From NCBI RefSeq assembly GCF_016082275.1, contig NZ_MOWM01000068.1, positions 1 through 36,418 of the forward strand: DNA of 36,418 nucleotides, written 5' to 3'. Below are positions 15,472-24,912 of this stretch, in pieces. The translations under genes were made by a program, and so were the position numbers. Below the pieces are notes generated by a model. The model was not told the DNA's origin, made no database searches, and worked only from the letters and a program-made list of their open reading frames with translations. Each line of letters starts with the position of its first letter. Positions within the stretch are counted from its first letter, which is position 1. This DNA comes from Variovorax sp. E3 (lineage in GTDB: Bacteria > Pseudomonadota > Gammaproteobacteria > Burkholderiales > Burkholderiaceae_C).

Positions 15472-17007
15472 TCAGTGCGTGCGCACCCCGGCAGGCCTCT
15501 TCTCGCCACGCGCCAGCGCCAACTCTTCCACCGCCAACCCCAAGGCCCGGATCCCCGCCGGAATCTGCGAAGCCGCAATCGACGACAGCCGCAGCCGGAA
15601 GAAGGGGCACGGGTACGGCGGCTTGGCGAAGAACACGTCGCCCGCCTCGATCAGCACGCCGTGGTTGCGCGCCATCAGGGCCAGCTCGGTCGCGTCCACC
15701 CACGTCGGCGCCTGCACCCAGATCGACGCCCCCCCGGAAGGCAGCCGGAACTCGAAGTCAGGCAGATGGTCCCGCAGCGCCTGCGCGGCCAGCGCAAGCC
15801 GCTCCTGCATGGCGTGGTTCACGCGACGCGCGTGCGACTCGTGGTGGCCCAGCGAAAGAAACAGCGCATACGCATGCTGCAGGAACGCGCTCGGGTGCCG
15901 CACCATCGCATGCCGGATCACGCGCAGCTCCTTGATGAGCGCGCGCGGCGCCACGATGAAGCCCAGCCGCAGCGCGGGCGACAGGCTCTTGGACACCGAG
16001 CCCACGTAGATCACGCGCCCCGTCTTGTCCAGGCTCTTGAGCGCGGGCATCGGCGTGCCTTCGTACAGGTTCTCGGCCTCGTAGTCGTCCTCGATGATCA
16101 CGAAGTCCTGCAGCTCGGCCTTGCGCAGCAGCCACTGCCGCCGCTCCAGGCTCAGCGTCGCGGTGGTCGGGCTCTGGTGCGATGGCGTGACGAACAGGTA
16201 GTCGGCGGCGGGCAGCGCGTCGACCACCAGCCCGTCTTCGTCGACATCGACCTCGACCCACTTCGGCTGCCGCAGCGAGAAGCTGTTGCGCGCATGCGGA
16301 TGGCCGGGCTCCTCGAGGCCCACGCGCGTCTGCTCGTCGAACAGTGCCTCGGCCAGCAGGTAGTAGGCGTGCTGCGCGCCCATGGTCACCAGGATCTCTT
16401 CCTTCAGCGCGAACACGCCGCGCTTGGGCAGCAGCCGCGTGCGGATCTGCTCGATGAGGTCGGGCACGTCGTCGGTCTCGAAGTCCGGCGTCCAGTGCGG
16501 CAGCTGCGAGCGCGCCAGGCTGCGCGCGCAGCATTCGCGGAAGTCTTCGGTGGGAAACAACTGCGGGTCGTAATTGCCGTAGACGAAAGGGTACGGGTAG
16601 TCGCGCCAGCGGTCGGGCTTCGACAGCGTGGGCTTGTCGACCAGCGAGCGCAGCACGCGGCCCTGCCAGTCGGGCGGCTGGCTGGCCTGCCCGCTGCGCC
16701 CCACCAGCGGCTCGGCATGCGCGGCCGACACCGGCCGTGCGTTGCGCGCCACGAACACGCCGCTGCGCGGACGCGCTTCCAGAAAGCCTTCGTCGATCAG
16801 TTGCAGGTACGCCGAGGTCACGGTGTTGCGGCTCAGGCCCAGCAGCGCGGCCAGCTCGCGCGACGACGGCAGCGGCGCGCCAGGGCTCAGGTGCTCTTCA
16901 AGAATGGCCTGCACCACGGCGGCGCGCAAGCGGGCCTGCAGGGGCAATGCCGGCTGGTCGGGCAGCGCGAAGAGCTGCGCCCATTGGGTGGCTCGCGGGT
17001 TGGGCAT
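15472..17007 (-). CDS. MocR-family (GntR-PLP) transcriptional regulator
   Basis: 511 residues, the usual size. A GntR winged helix occupies residues ~20-85 (PSSRELAALLGLSRNTVTSA). It is joined to a fold-type I aminotransferase-like domain with FVIIEDDYEAENLY (Asp307/308 facing the PLP ring) and the PLP-binding lysine in GSVSKSLSP (Lys340). These regulators bind PLP and sense amino compounds; PdxR, GabR and TauR are examples. It is divergent from the SnoaL-oxidase-Dpp operon with a 138-bp shared control region, so it most likely regulates that operon and itself. Its ligand could be an amine or amino acid, or its PLP adduct. Confidence 0.92.
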   Translation of the reverse strand: MPNPRATQWAQLFALPDQPALPLQARLRAAVVQAILEEHLSPGAPLPSSRELAALLGLSRNTVTSAYLQLIDEGFLEARPRSGVFVARNARPVSAAHAEPLVGRSGQASQPPDWQGRVLRSLVDKPTLSKPDRWRDYPYPFVYGNYDPQLFPTEDFRECCARSLARSQLPHWTPDFETDDVPDLIEQIRTRLLPKRGVFALKEEILVTMGAQHAYYLLAEALFDEQTRVGLEEPGHPHARNSFSLRQPKWVEVDVDEDGLVVDALPAADYLFVTPSHQSPTTATLSLERRQWLLRKAELQDFVIIEDDYEAENLYEGTPMPALKSLDKTGRVIYVGSVSKSLSPALRLGFIVAPRALIKELRVIRHAMVRHPSAFLQHAYALFLSLGHHESHARRVNHAMQERLALAAQALRDHLPDFEFRLPSGGASIWVQAPTWVDATELALMARNHGVLIEAGDVFFAKPPYPCPFFRLRLSSIAASQIPAGIRALGLAVEELALARGEKRPAGVRTH

Positions 17008-17040
17008 GGTGCGCCGCAGTTTAGGGCAGGCGGCGCGATT

Positions 17041-17124
17041 CGTGGCAGCGCGGCCACGTTCTGGCTCGGTCGAATCCTGGCAACTGGCCCTATCGCGCCG
17101 GCAAGCGGCTGCCTACGCTTGCCG
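17041..17124. promoter_or_regulatory. Two dyads in the MocR/operon divergent control region
   Basis: CGTGGC-N6-GCCACG (17041-17058) and CGGCAAGCG-N8-CGCTTGCCG (17099-17107 with 17116-17124) are perfect inverted repeats between the divergent starts at 17007 and 17146. The second ends 21 bp before the GTG of the SnoaL gene. Either could be a regulator site; the second could also be a leader hairpin. Confidence 0.4.
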
Positions 17125-17145
17125 CATCAATTTCCGGAGTCCCGC

Positions 17146-17562
17146 GTGACCGCACAGCCCTCTTCTCTCTCTTCTTCCGCCGTGACCACCGACACCCTCG
17201 CCGCGTTCAGCGACGCCTGGAACCGCCACGACATCGATGCGCTGATGGGTTTCATGACACCCGACTGCATCTTCCAGACCGCCGCTGGCCCCGACGCCTG
17301 CGGCACGCGCCACACCGGCACCGAGGCGGTGCGCAAGGCCTTCGCGGCCGCATGGGCCACCGTGCCCGACGCGCAGTGGGTCAACGGCCAGCACTTCGTG
17401 CACGGCGACTTCGGCACCTCGCAGTGGACCTTCACCGGCACCGCCGCCGACGGCAGCCGCATCGAGACCGACGGCATCGACGTGTTCACCTTCAAGGACG
17501 GAAAGATCCACCTGAAGAACGTGTTCCGCAAGGCCCGCCCCAACCTGCCCGCCGCGAAATAA
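17146..17562 (+). CDS. SnoaL-like / NTF2-fold protein
   Basis: 138 residues from a GTG start with GGAG 6 nt upstream. The open frame extends far upstream, but that sequence is antisense to the MocR gene. AAFSDAWNRHDIDALMGFMT, HTGTEAVRKAFAAAW and IDVFTFKDGKIHLKNVF are the standard SnoaL/NTF2 small alpha+beta fold pattern: a cone-shaped pocket used by ketosteroid-isomerase-like enzymes and by many uncharacterised catabolic partners. It is first in the operon and 51 bp ahead of the FAD oxidase gene. It probably acts on the same substrate or intermediate as the oxidase. Confidence 0.88.
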   Translation: MTAQPSSLSSSAVTTDTLAAFSDAWNRHDIDALMGFMTPDCIFQTAAGPDACGTRHTGTEAVRKAFAAAWATVPDAQWVNGQHFVHGDFGTSQWTFTGTAADGSRIETDGIDVFTFKDGKIHLKNVFRKARPNLPAAK

Positions 17563-17613
17563 GCCAGCCGCCGGAGGCTTGGCCTTCTCTCTTCCTTTCG
17601 TCTGGAGCCCTTC

Positions 17614-19098
17614 ATGACCATGACAGGCACCGCGCCATTCACTGCCACGCCCTCCGCCAGCGCGGCCATCGACGGCGCCGCGCTCGAGCAGCCGGCGCAA
17701 TCGCCCTTTCGCCCCTACGACCCGCAGTACGACCCGCTGCACGCCCCCGACCCCGGCGCCGGCCGCGCCTACGCACCCACGTGGTGGGTGGCGAGCGCGG
17801 GCACGCCGCCCGAGGACGACGGCCCGTTGGTGCATGACATCGATGTCGACGTGGCCATCATCGGCTCGGGCGCCACCGGCATGTCGACCGCGCTCTACCT
17901 TGCGCAGGAGCACGGCATTCGCGCCACCGTGCTCGAAGCCAACCAGGCCGCGTGGGGCTGTTCCAGCCGCAGCGGCGGGCAGGGCCAGAACGCGAGCGGC
18001 CGGCTCAAGCGCTCGCAGTGGATCGCGCGCTGGGGCCTGGACACGGCCAAGCGGCTCGACGCGGAGATTCGCGGCGGCTTCGAGAACTTTCGCCACCTCA
18101 CGACGCAGATCGACTGCGACGCCTACGACGGCGGCCACCTCTACCTGGCGCACCGCGCCGAGAAGCTGCCCATCCTGGACGCCGAGGCGCGCCTGATGCG
18201 CGAGAAGTTCGGCTACGCCACCCGCATGATGAGCGCCGAGGAAGTGCGCCGCGACTACTGCGACGAGCGCGAGACCGTGGGCGCGATGTTCGAGGCCGAA
18301 GGCATCGGCATCCACCCGCTGAAGTTCACCTTCGGGCTGATGCAGCGGGCCCGCGCGCTGGGCGTGACGGTGCACACCTCGAGCCCGGTGCAGGGCTGGC
18401 ACACCATCGACGGCGTGCACCATCTGCAGACGCCCGCCGGCGTGGTGCGCGCGCGCCGCGTGGCGGTGTGCACAGGCGGCTACACGGGGCAGGCGCTGAA
18501 CCCGATGCTGAAGAACCGGATCATGCCGATCCTGTCGAACTCGGTGGTCACGCGCCCGCTCACCGAGGCCGAGCTGCAGGCCACCAACTTCAGGTCGCAG
18601 ACCTTCCTGACCGACACGCGCACGCTGCGCTTTTATTACCGGCTGCTCAAGGGCAACCGGCTGCAGATCGGCAGCCGCAGCGCGGTGACCGGCGCCGACG
18701 CCGAAGACCCGGTGCACCTGAAGCTGCTGACCGACGCCATCGCGCGCAAGTTCCCGCCGCTGGCGGGCATTCGCATCGACTATTCGTGGTGGGGCTGGGT
18801 CGACATGAGCCACGACATGATGCCGCGCATCACGCAGCCCGATGCCGACAAGAAGATCTGGTACGCGGTGGGCTACGGTGGCAACGGCGTGTCGTTCTCC
18901 ACCTGGGCCGGCAAGCGGCTGGCCGAACGCGTGGCCGGCAAGGACGCGGGCAAGGACGTGTTCGAGCTGCCCATCTACCGCTCGCCGCTGCCGTTCCCCA
19001 ACGTGCTGGGCGTGGTCGAGTCGCGTGCGTTCGCGCCGTTCCGGCGCATCGGCCAACGCATGCTCTACAAGTGGTACTGGCTGCGCGACGAGAAGTAG
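17614..19098 (+). CDS. FAD-dependent amine oxidase-like protein (DAO family, PuuB-like)
   Basis: 494 residues. The Rossmann motif IIGSGATGMS (residues 82-91) and the DAO-family SSRSGGQGQNASGRL block follow an N-terminal extension of ~75 residues. The C-terminal AVGYGGNGVSFSTWAGKRLA closes the FAD site. The arrangement is that of the gamma-glutamylputrescine oxidase / glycine oxidase-like group, which oxidises C-N bonds with FAD. GGAG lies 7 nt before ATG. In the operon it would oxidise an amine set free by the downstream amidohydrolase, or the imported substrate itself. The substrate is inferred only. Confidence 0.9.
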   Translation: MTMTGTAPFTATPSASAAIDGAALEQPAQSPFRPYDPQYDPLHAPDPGAGRAYAPTWWVASAGTPPEDDGPLVHDIDVDVAIIGSGATGMSTALYLAQEHGIRATVLEANQAAWGCSSRSGGQGQNASGRLKRSQWIARWGLDTAKRLDAEIRGGFENFRHLTTQIDCDAYDGGHLYLAHRAEKLPILDAEARLMREKFGYATRMMSAEEVRRDYCDERETVGAMFEAEGIGIHPLKFTFGLMQRARALGVTVHTSSPVQGWHTIDGVHHLQTPAGVVRARRVAVCTGGYTGQALNPMLKNRIMPILSNSVVTRPLTEAELQATNFRSQTFLTDTRTLRFYYRLLKGNRLQIGSRSAVTGADAEDPVHLKLLTDAIARKFPPLAGIRIDYSWWGWVDMSHDMMPRITQPDADKKIWYAVGYGGNGVSFSTWAGKRLAERVAGKDAGKDVFELPIYRSPLPFPNVLGVVESRAFAPFRRIGQRMLYKWYWLRDEK

Positions 19099-19314
19099 CC
19101 GCCGGTGCGGCGGGCGCGTGCGCATTCACCGAAGTGGCGCACGGTGCGCACTGCCCTGTTGCACAACGGGGCAAACCCGCCCCTTCTGGCCCTGCGAGTC
19201 GCGCCGCGTTGGCTCTTCGCCGGCATGCGGCGAGCGCCTATCTTCGACACCAAGGTCTTCGCCTCACGGCGGGCCGAATCCGATTGCCTGTGTCGAACTC
19301 TCCGAGGTCCTGTC

Positions 19315-20913
19315 ATGTCGCTTCCCGTTTTCACGCGCCGCACCACCCTGCTCTCCGCCACCTTCGCGGCCGCGGGCACCCTGCTTCCGCTGCCGAGCCT
19401 TGCCGCCGATGAGCCCAAGCGCGGCGGCACGCTGGTCATCGGCAGCACGCAGACGCCGCGCCACCTGAACGGCGCGGTGCAGTCGGGCATTGCCACGGCC
19501 ATGCCCTCGACGCAGATCTTCGCAAGCCCCCTGCGCTTCGACGACAAGTGGAACCCGCAGCCCTACCTGGCCGAGTCGTGGAAGCTGGCGGACGACGGCA
19601 AGTCGCTCACGCTCAAGCTGCGCAAGGACGCGCTGTTCCACGACGGCAAGCCCGTGACCTCGGCCGACGTGGCCTTCTCCATCCTGGCCATCAAGGCCAA
19701 CCACCCGTTCACCACCATGATGGGCCCGGTCGAGAAGGTGGACACGCCCGATGCCTACACCGCCGTCATCCGCATGAGCGTGCCGCACCCGGCCATCGTG
19801 CTGGCGATGTCGCCCGCGCTGTGCCCGATTCTTCCCAAGCACATCTACGGCGACGGGCAAGACCTGAAGAACCACCCGCGCAACACCACCGACGTGATCG
19901 GCTCGGGCCCGTTCCGCGTGACCGAGTTCAAGCCCTCGCAGCGCATCGTGCTGGAGCGCTTCGACAAGTTCTTCCTGTCCGGCAAGCCCTACCTCGACAA
20001 GGTGATCTTCAGCGTCACGCCCGACCTGGCCAGCCTGGTGCTGGGCCTGGACCAGGGTGACGTGCAGATGCTGCCGTTCGTCACGCTGCCCACCGACCTG
20101 AAGCGCCTGGCCAACGACCCCAAGGTTTCGCTCACGTCCAAGGGCTACGACGGCATCGGCCCGCTCAACTGGCTGGCCTTCAATACCGCGAAGAAGCCGC
20201 TGTCGGACGTGCAGGTGCGCAAGGCCATCGCCACGTCCATCGACAAGAACTTCATCACCAAGGCGCTGATGGGCGGCTTTGCCACCGTGTCCGACGGCCC
20301 GCTGGTGGCCAGCAGCCCGTTTGCCGTGACCGACCTGGTGCGCTACCCGCTCGACCTGAAGAAGGCCAGCGAGATGCTCGACGCCGCGGGCTACAAGGCC
20401 GGCGCGGGCGGCGAGCGCTTCAAGCTCACCATCGACTACCTGCCGGGCGGCGACGACCAGCAGAAGAACGTGGCCGAGTACATCCGCGGCCAGCTCAAGA
20501 AGGTGGGCATCACGGTGGAGGTGCGCGCCTCGGCCGACTTTCCGGCCTGGGCCAAGCGCCTGGCCTCGCACGACTTCGACATGTCGATGGACGCGGTGTT
20601 CAACTGGGGCGACCCGATCATCGGCGTGCACCGCACCTACCTGTCGACCAACATCAAGCCGATCGTCTGGACCAACACGCAGTCGTACGCGAACCCGAAG
20701 GTCGACGAGCTGCTGAACACCGCCGGCGGCCTGATCGACGCCACGCAGCGCAAGGCCTACTACGCCACGTTCCAGAAGATCGTGACCGACGAGCTGCCGA
20801 TCGAGTTCATCAACCAGGTGCCCTACCACACCGTCGCCAGCAAGAAGGTGGGCAACGTGCCGACCACCATCTGGGGGCCGCTGTCGCCGCTGGACGAGGT
20901 GTACTTCAAGTAG
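19315..20913 (+). CDS. ABC transporter substrate-binding protein, dipeptide/oligopeptide type (family 5)
   Basis: 532 residues. The N-terminus MSLPVFTRRTTLLSATFAAA ... LAAD has a twin arginine followed by hydrophobic residues and a signal-peptidase site, so export may be Tat-dependent. The mature part has the SBP family 5 blocks RGGTLVIGSTQTPRHLNGAV, LTLKLRKDALFHDGKPVTSA and PFRVTEFKPSQRIVLERF. GAGG precedes the ATG. The 216 bp to the oxidase gene contain small GC hairpins (for example 19099-19113) and could hold an internal promoter. It determines the specificity of the importer encoded downstream; the ligand need not be a peptide. Confidence 0.93.
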   Translation: MSLPVFTRRTTLLSATFAAAGTLLPLPSLAADEPKRGGTLVIGSTQTPRHLNGAVQSGIATAMPSTQIFASPLRFDDKWNPQPYLAESWKLADDGKSLTLKLRKDALFHDGKPVTSADVAFSILAIKANHPFTTMMGPVEKVDTPDAYTAVIRMSVPHPAIVLAMSPALCPILPKHIYGDGQDLKNHPRNTTDVIGSGPFRVTEFKPSQRIVLERFDKFFLSGKPYLDKVIFSVTPDLASLVLGLDQGDVQMLPFVTLPTDLKRLANDPKVSLTSKGYDGIGPLNWLAFNTAKKPLSDVQVRKAIATSIDKNFITKALMGGFATVSDGPLVASSPFAVTDLVRYPLDLKKASEMLDAAGYKAGAGGERFKLTIDYLPGGDDQQKNVAEYIRGQLKKVGITVEVRASADFPAWAKRLASHDFDMSMDAVFNWGDPIIGVHRTYLSTNIKPIVWTNTQSYANPKVDELLNTAGGLIDATQRKAYYATFQKIVTDELPIEFINQVPYHTVASKKVGNVPTTIWGPLSPLDEVYFK

Positions 20914-20928
20914 GGCGGGCGAGTCATC

Positions 20929-21906
20929 ATGGGCATGCTGCGCTACGCCGCCTCGCGACTGCTTCAGGCCCTGGGCCTGGTGCTCGCGGTGGTGGTGCTC
21001 AATTTCGTGCTGGTGCACGCCGCGCCGGGCGACCCGGTGGAAACCATTGCCGGCGCCAGCGGCGGCATGTCGCCCGAGCTGATGGCGCAGCTGCGCACGC
21101 AGTACGGGCTCGACAAGTCGCTGCCGGTGCAACTGGCCGTGTACCTGGGCAAGGTGGCGCGGGGCGACCTGGGCTATTCGTACTTCTTCAACCTGCCGGT
21201 GACGCAGATGATTGCCGAGCGCTTGCCGGCCACGCTGCTGCTGGTGCTCAGCTCGGTGCTGCTGGCGTTCTTCGCGGGCACGGCGCTGGGCGTGCTGTCT
21301 TCGCGCAAGCCGAACGGGTGGCTGTCGCAGTTCATCACCGTGCTGTCGCTGGTGGGCTTCGCGGCGCCGGTGTTCTGGCTGGGGATCATGCTGGTGATCC
21401 TGCTGGCCTCGGTGTTCCCGATTCTTCCGGTCGCGGGCATGCGCGCCATCGACTCGACGGGCACGGGCGGCCTCGCGGACATGCTCGACGTGGCGCAGCA
21501 CCTGGTGCTGCCCACGCTCACGCTGAGCCTGGTGTACCTGGCGCAATACAGCCGGCTCGCGCGCTCGTCGATGCTCGACGTGCTGGGCTCGGACTTCATT
21601 CGCACCGCGCGCGCCAAGGGCCTGGCCGACCGCGTGGTGCTCTACAAGCACGCACTGCGCAATGCACTGCTGCCGGTGGTCACGGTGCTGGGGCTGCAGT
21701 TCGGCAACGTGCTGGCGGGCGCCATCCTGGTGGAGACGGTGTTCAACTGGCCCGGCCTGGGCCGGTTGGCCTTCGAGTCGGTGCTGCGGCGCGACTACCC
21801 GACCATCCTCGGCGTGCTGCTGTTCTCGTCGGTCGTGGTGGTGGTGATGAACCAGCTCACCGACCTGTGCTATCGCTTCATCGACCCACGGATCAAGGCC
21901 TCATGA
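20929..21906 (+). CDS. ABC transporter permease, DppB-like
   Basis: 325 residues with six membrane helices. The N-terminus LRYAASRLLQALGLVLAVVV and APGDPVETIAG are the DppB/OppB start. The EAA loop appears as DFIRTARAKGLADRVVLYKH, and HALRNALLPVVTVLG and ETVFNWPGLGRL complete the family pattern. It begins 15 bp after the binding-protein gene and its stop overlaps the start of the second permease gene (ATGA). Confidence 0.94.
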   Translation: MGMLRYAASRLLQALGLVLAVVVLNFVLVHAAPGDPVETIAGASGGMSPELMAQLRTQYGLDKSLPVQLAVYLGKVARGDLGYSYFFNLPVTQMIAERLPATLLLVLSSVLLAFFAGTALGVLSSRKPNGWLSQFITVLSLVGFAAPVFWLGIMLVILLASVFPILPVAGMRAIDSTGTGGLADMLDVAQHLVLPTLTLSLVYLAQYSRLARSSMLDVLGSDFIRTARAKGLADRVVLYKHALRNALLPVVTVLGLQFGNVLAGAILVETVFNWPGLGRLAFESVLRRDYPTILGVLLFSSVVVVVMNQLTDLCYRFIDPRIKAS

Positions 21907-22825
21907 CTAATGTCGTCAAGGTCATCACGATGCCTTCTGTTGCTGCTTCTTCCTCCAAACCCGTTCCCAAGCCAGCGGTGCGCGTCGAGCACCCGGGCAT
22001 GGAGGCGATGCGCATGTTCCTGCGCAACCCCGCCGCCATCGCCGGCATGGCGATGCTGCTGGTGGTGCTGGTGGTGGCCATTGCCGGCCCGTGGCTCTAC
22101 CCGGCCGACCCGTTCGAGATCAAGGCCGCGCCGCTGACGCCGCCCTTCAGCGAAGACGCCTGGCTCGGCAGCGACTACCTGGGCCGCGACGTGCTCACCG
22201 CGCTCATCTACGGCGGGCGCGCCACGCTGCTGGTGGGCGCGGTGGCGGCGCTGCTGTCGGTGCTGATCGGCATCACGCTGGGCGCGCTGGCGGGCTACTA
22301 CGGCGGCAAGGTCGATGCCGCGCTGATGAAGCTCACCGAGTTCTTCCAGGTGCTGCCGGCGCTGCTGTTCGCGATGGTGGTGGTCACGCTGTTCTCGCCC
22401 ACGCTGGTGACGGTGACGCTGGCCATCGGCATCGTGAGCTGGACCGGCACCGCGCGGCTCACGCGCGCCGAGTTCATGAAGTACCGCGGCCTGGAGTTCG
22501 TGCGGGCCGAGCGCGCCATTGGCGCGAGCGACGCACGCATCATCTGGAAGGTGATTCTTCCCAACGCGCTGCCGCCGCTGGTGGTGTCGGCCACGCTGGC
22601 CATCGGCGCGGCCATCCTGTTCGAGGCGGGGCTGTCGTTCCTGGGGCTGGGCGACCCGAACCAGATGAGCTGGGGGCTGATGATCGGCTCCAGCCGGCAG
22701 TACGTGCTGTCGTGCTGGTGGGCCGTGGCGTTTCCGGGCGCGGCCATCTTCATCACCGTGCTGGCCGTCAGCCTCATCGGCGACGGTCTGAACGATGCCC
22801 TCAACCCCAAACTGAGGGAACGCTG

Positions 22826-22826
<1 letters not shown>
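21903..22826 (+). CDS. ABC transporter permease, DppC-like
   Basis: 307 residues from ATG 21903, which overlaps the DppB-like stop. The frame is open further upstream, but that is shadow sequence. The DppC blocks are PFSEDAWLGSDYLGRDVLT, the EAA loop GLEFVRAERAIGASDARIIW, and SFLGLGDPNQMSWGLMIGSS. The cytoplasmic N-terminus is longer than usual (~35 residues, Pro/Lys-rich). It pairs with the DppB-like protein as the translocation pore. Confidence 0.94.
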
Positions 22827-23874
<1,048 letters not shown>

Positions 23875-23878
<4 letters not shown>

Positions 23879-24912
23879 CATTCATCGGCAAGACCGACAC
23901 GCTGCTGTCGGTCGACGACTTGAAGGTGCACTTTCCGCGCGGCAAGGCCGGCTGGGGCCGCACGCCCGAAGTGGTGAAGGCGGTGGACGGCGTGTCCTTC
24001 GACATCCGGCGCGGCACCACGCTGGCGGTGGTCGGCGAGTCGGGCTCGGGCAAGACCACGACCGCGCTGGCGGTGATGCGGCTGTCGCCCGTCACGTCGG
24101 GGCGCATGCGGCTCGGCGACACCGACCTGGCGGCGCTCAAGGGCGAGCAACTGCGGCAGGCGCGCACGCGCATGCAGATCATTTTCCAGGACCCGTTCTC
24201 GTCGCTGAACCCGCGCGAGCGCGCGGGCGCGGCGGTGCGCGCGCCGCTGGACCTGATGCGCGTCGGCACGCCCGACGAGCGCACGCGCCGCGTGGCCGAG
24301 CTGTTCGAGGCGGTGGGCCTGCGGCCCGAGCAGCAGCACCTGTTTCCGCACCAGTTCTCGGGCGGGCAGCGCCAGCGCATCAACATCGCGCGGGCGCTGG
24401 CCACCAACCCCGAGCTGGTGGTGTGCGACGAGCCGGTGTCGGCGCTGGACATCGCGATTCGCGCGCAGATACTGAACCTGCTGTCGCGGCTGCAGCGCGA
24501 GCTGGGGCTGACCTACCTGTTCATCTCGCACGACATGGCGGTGGTGGAGCACATCTGCGACGACATCGCGGTGATGTACCTCGGCCAGATCGTCGAGCGC
24601 GCGCCGCGCCGCGGCTTCTTCGCGCGGCCGCTGCACCCCTACAGCGTGGCGCTGATGTCGGCCGTGCCCACGGTGAGCGGCGGGCGCCGGCGCGCGGCGA
24701 GCCGCATCAAGCTCAGCGGCGACCCGCCCAGCCCCATCAACCCGCCCCAGGGCTGCCGCTTCGCCGGCCGCTGCCCGGTGGCGGAGCCGGCCTGCGCGGC
24801 CGAGCTGCCACCGCTGCGCGAAGTCGCGCCCGATCACTGGGTACGCTGCAGGCGCGTCGACATCGTCGACGGCCTGCCGCGCCCGCCTCTTTCGATTCCA
24901 GAGTCGCCATGA
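23875..24912 (+). CDS. ABC transporter ATPase, DppF-like
   Basis: 345 residues. Walker A is GESGSGKTT, the Q-loop is in QIIFQDPFSSLNPRERAG, the signature is FSGGQRQRINIARALA, Walker B is LVVCDEPVSALD and the switch histidine is in LFISHDMAVVEHI. The C-terminal Cys-rich extension (GCRFAGRCPVAEPACAAE) matches OppF/DppF. The ATG overlaps the DppD-like stop by 4 bp, and its own stop overlaps the amidohydrolase start the same way, so the importer and the hydrolase are made together. Confidence 0.94.

Noticed and set aside
15115..17145. Plus-strand open frame upstream of the SnoaL gene
   Set aside because: It is antisense to the MocR gene; only the part from GTG 17146 has SnoaL sequence and a ribosome binding site.
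17113..19125. Long minus-strand open frame opposite the FAD oxidase gene
   Set aside because: His/Arg/Ala-rich, no domain, and fully antisense to a gene with clear motifs.
19264..21651. 795-codon minus-strand open frame opposite the binding-protein and permease genes
   Set aside because: Low-complexity His/Gln/Arg composition typical of reverse-complement shadows in high-GC DNA.
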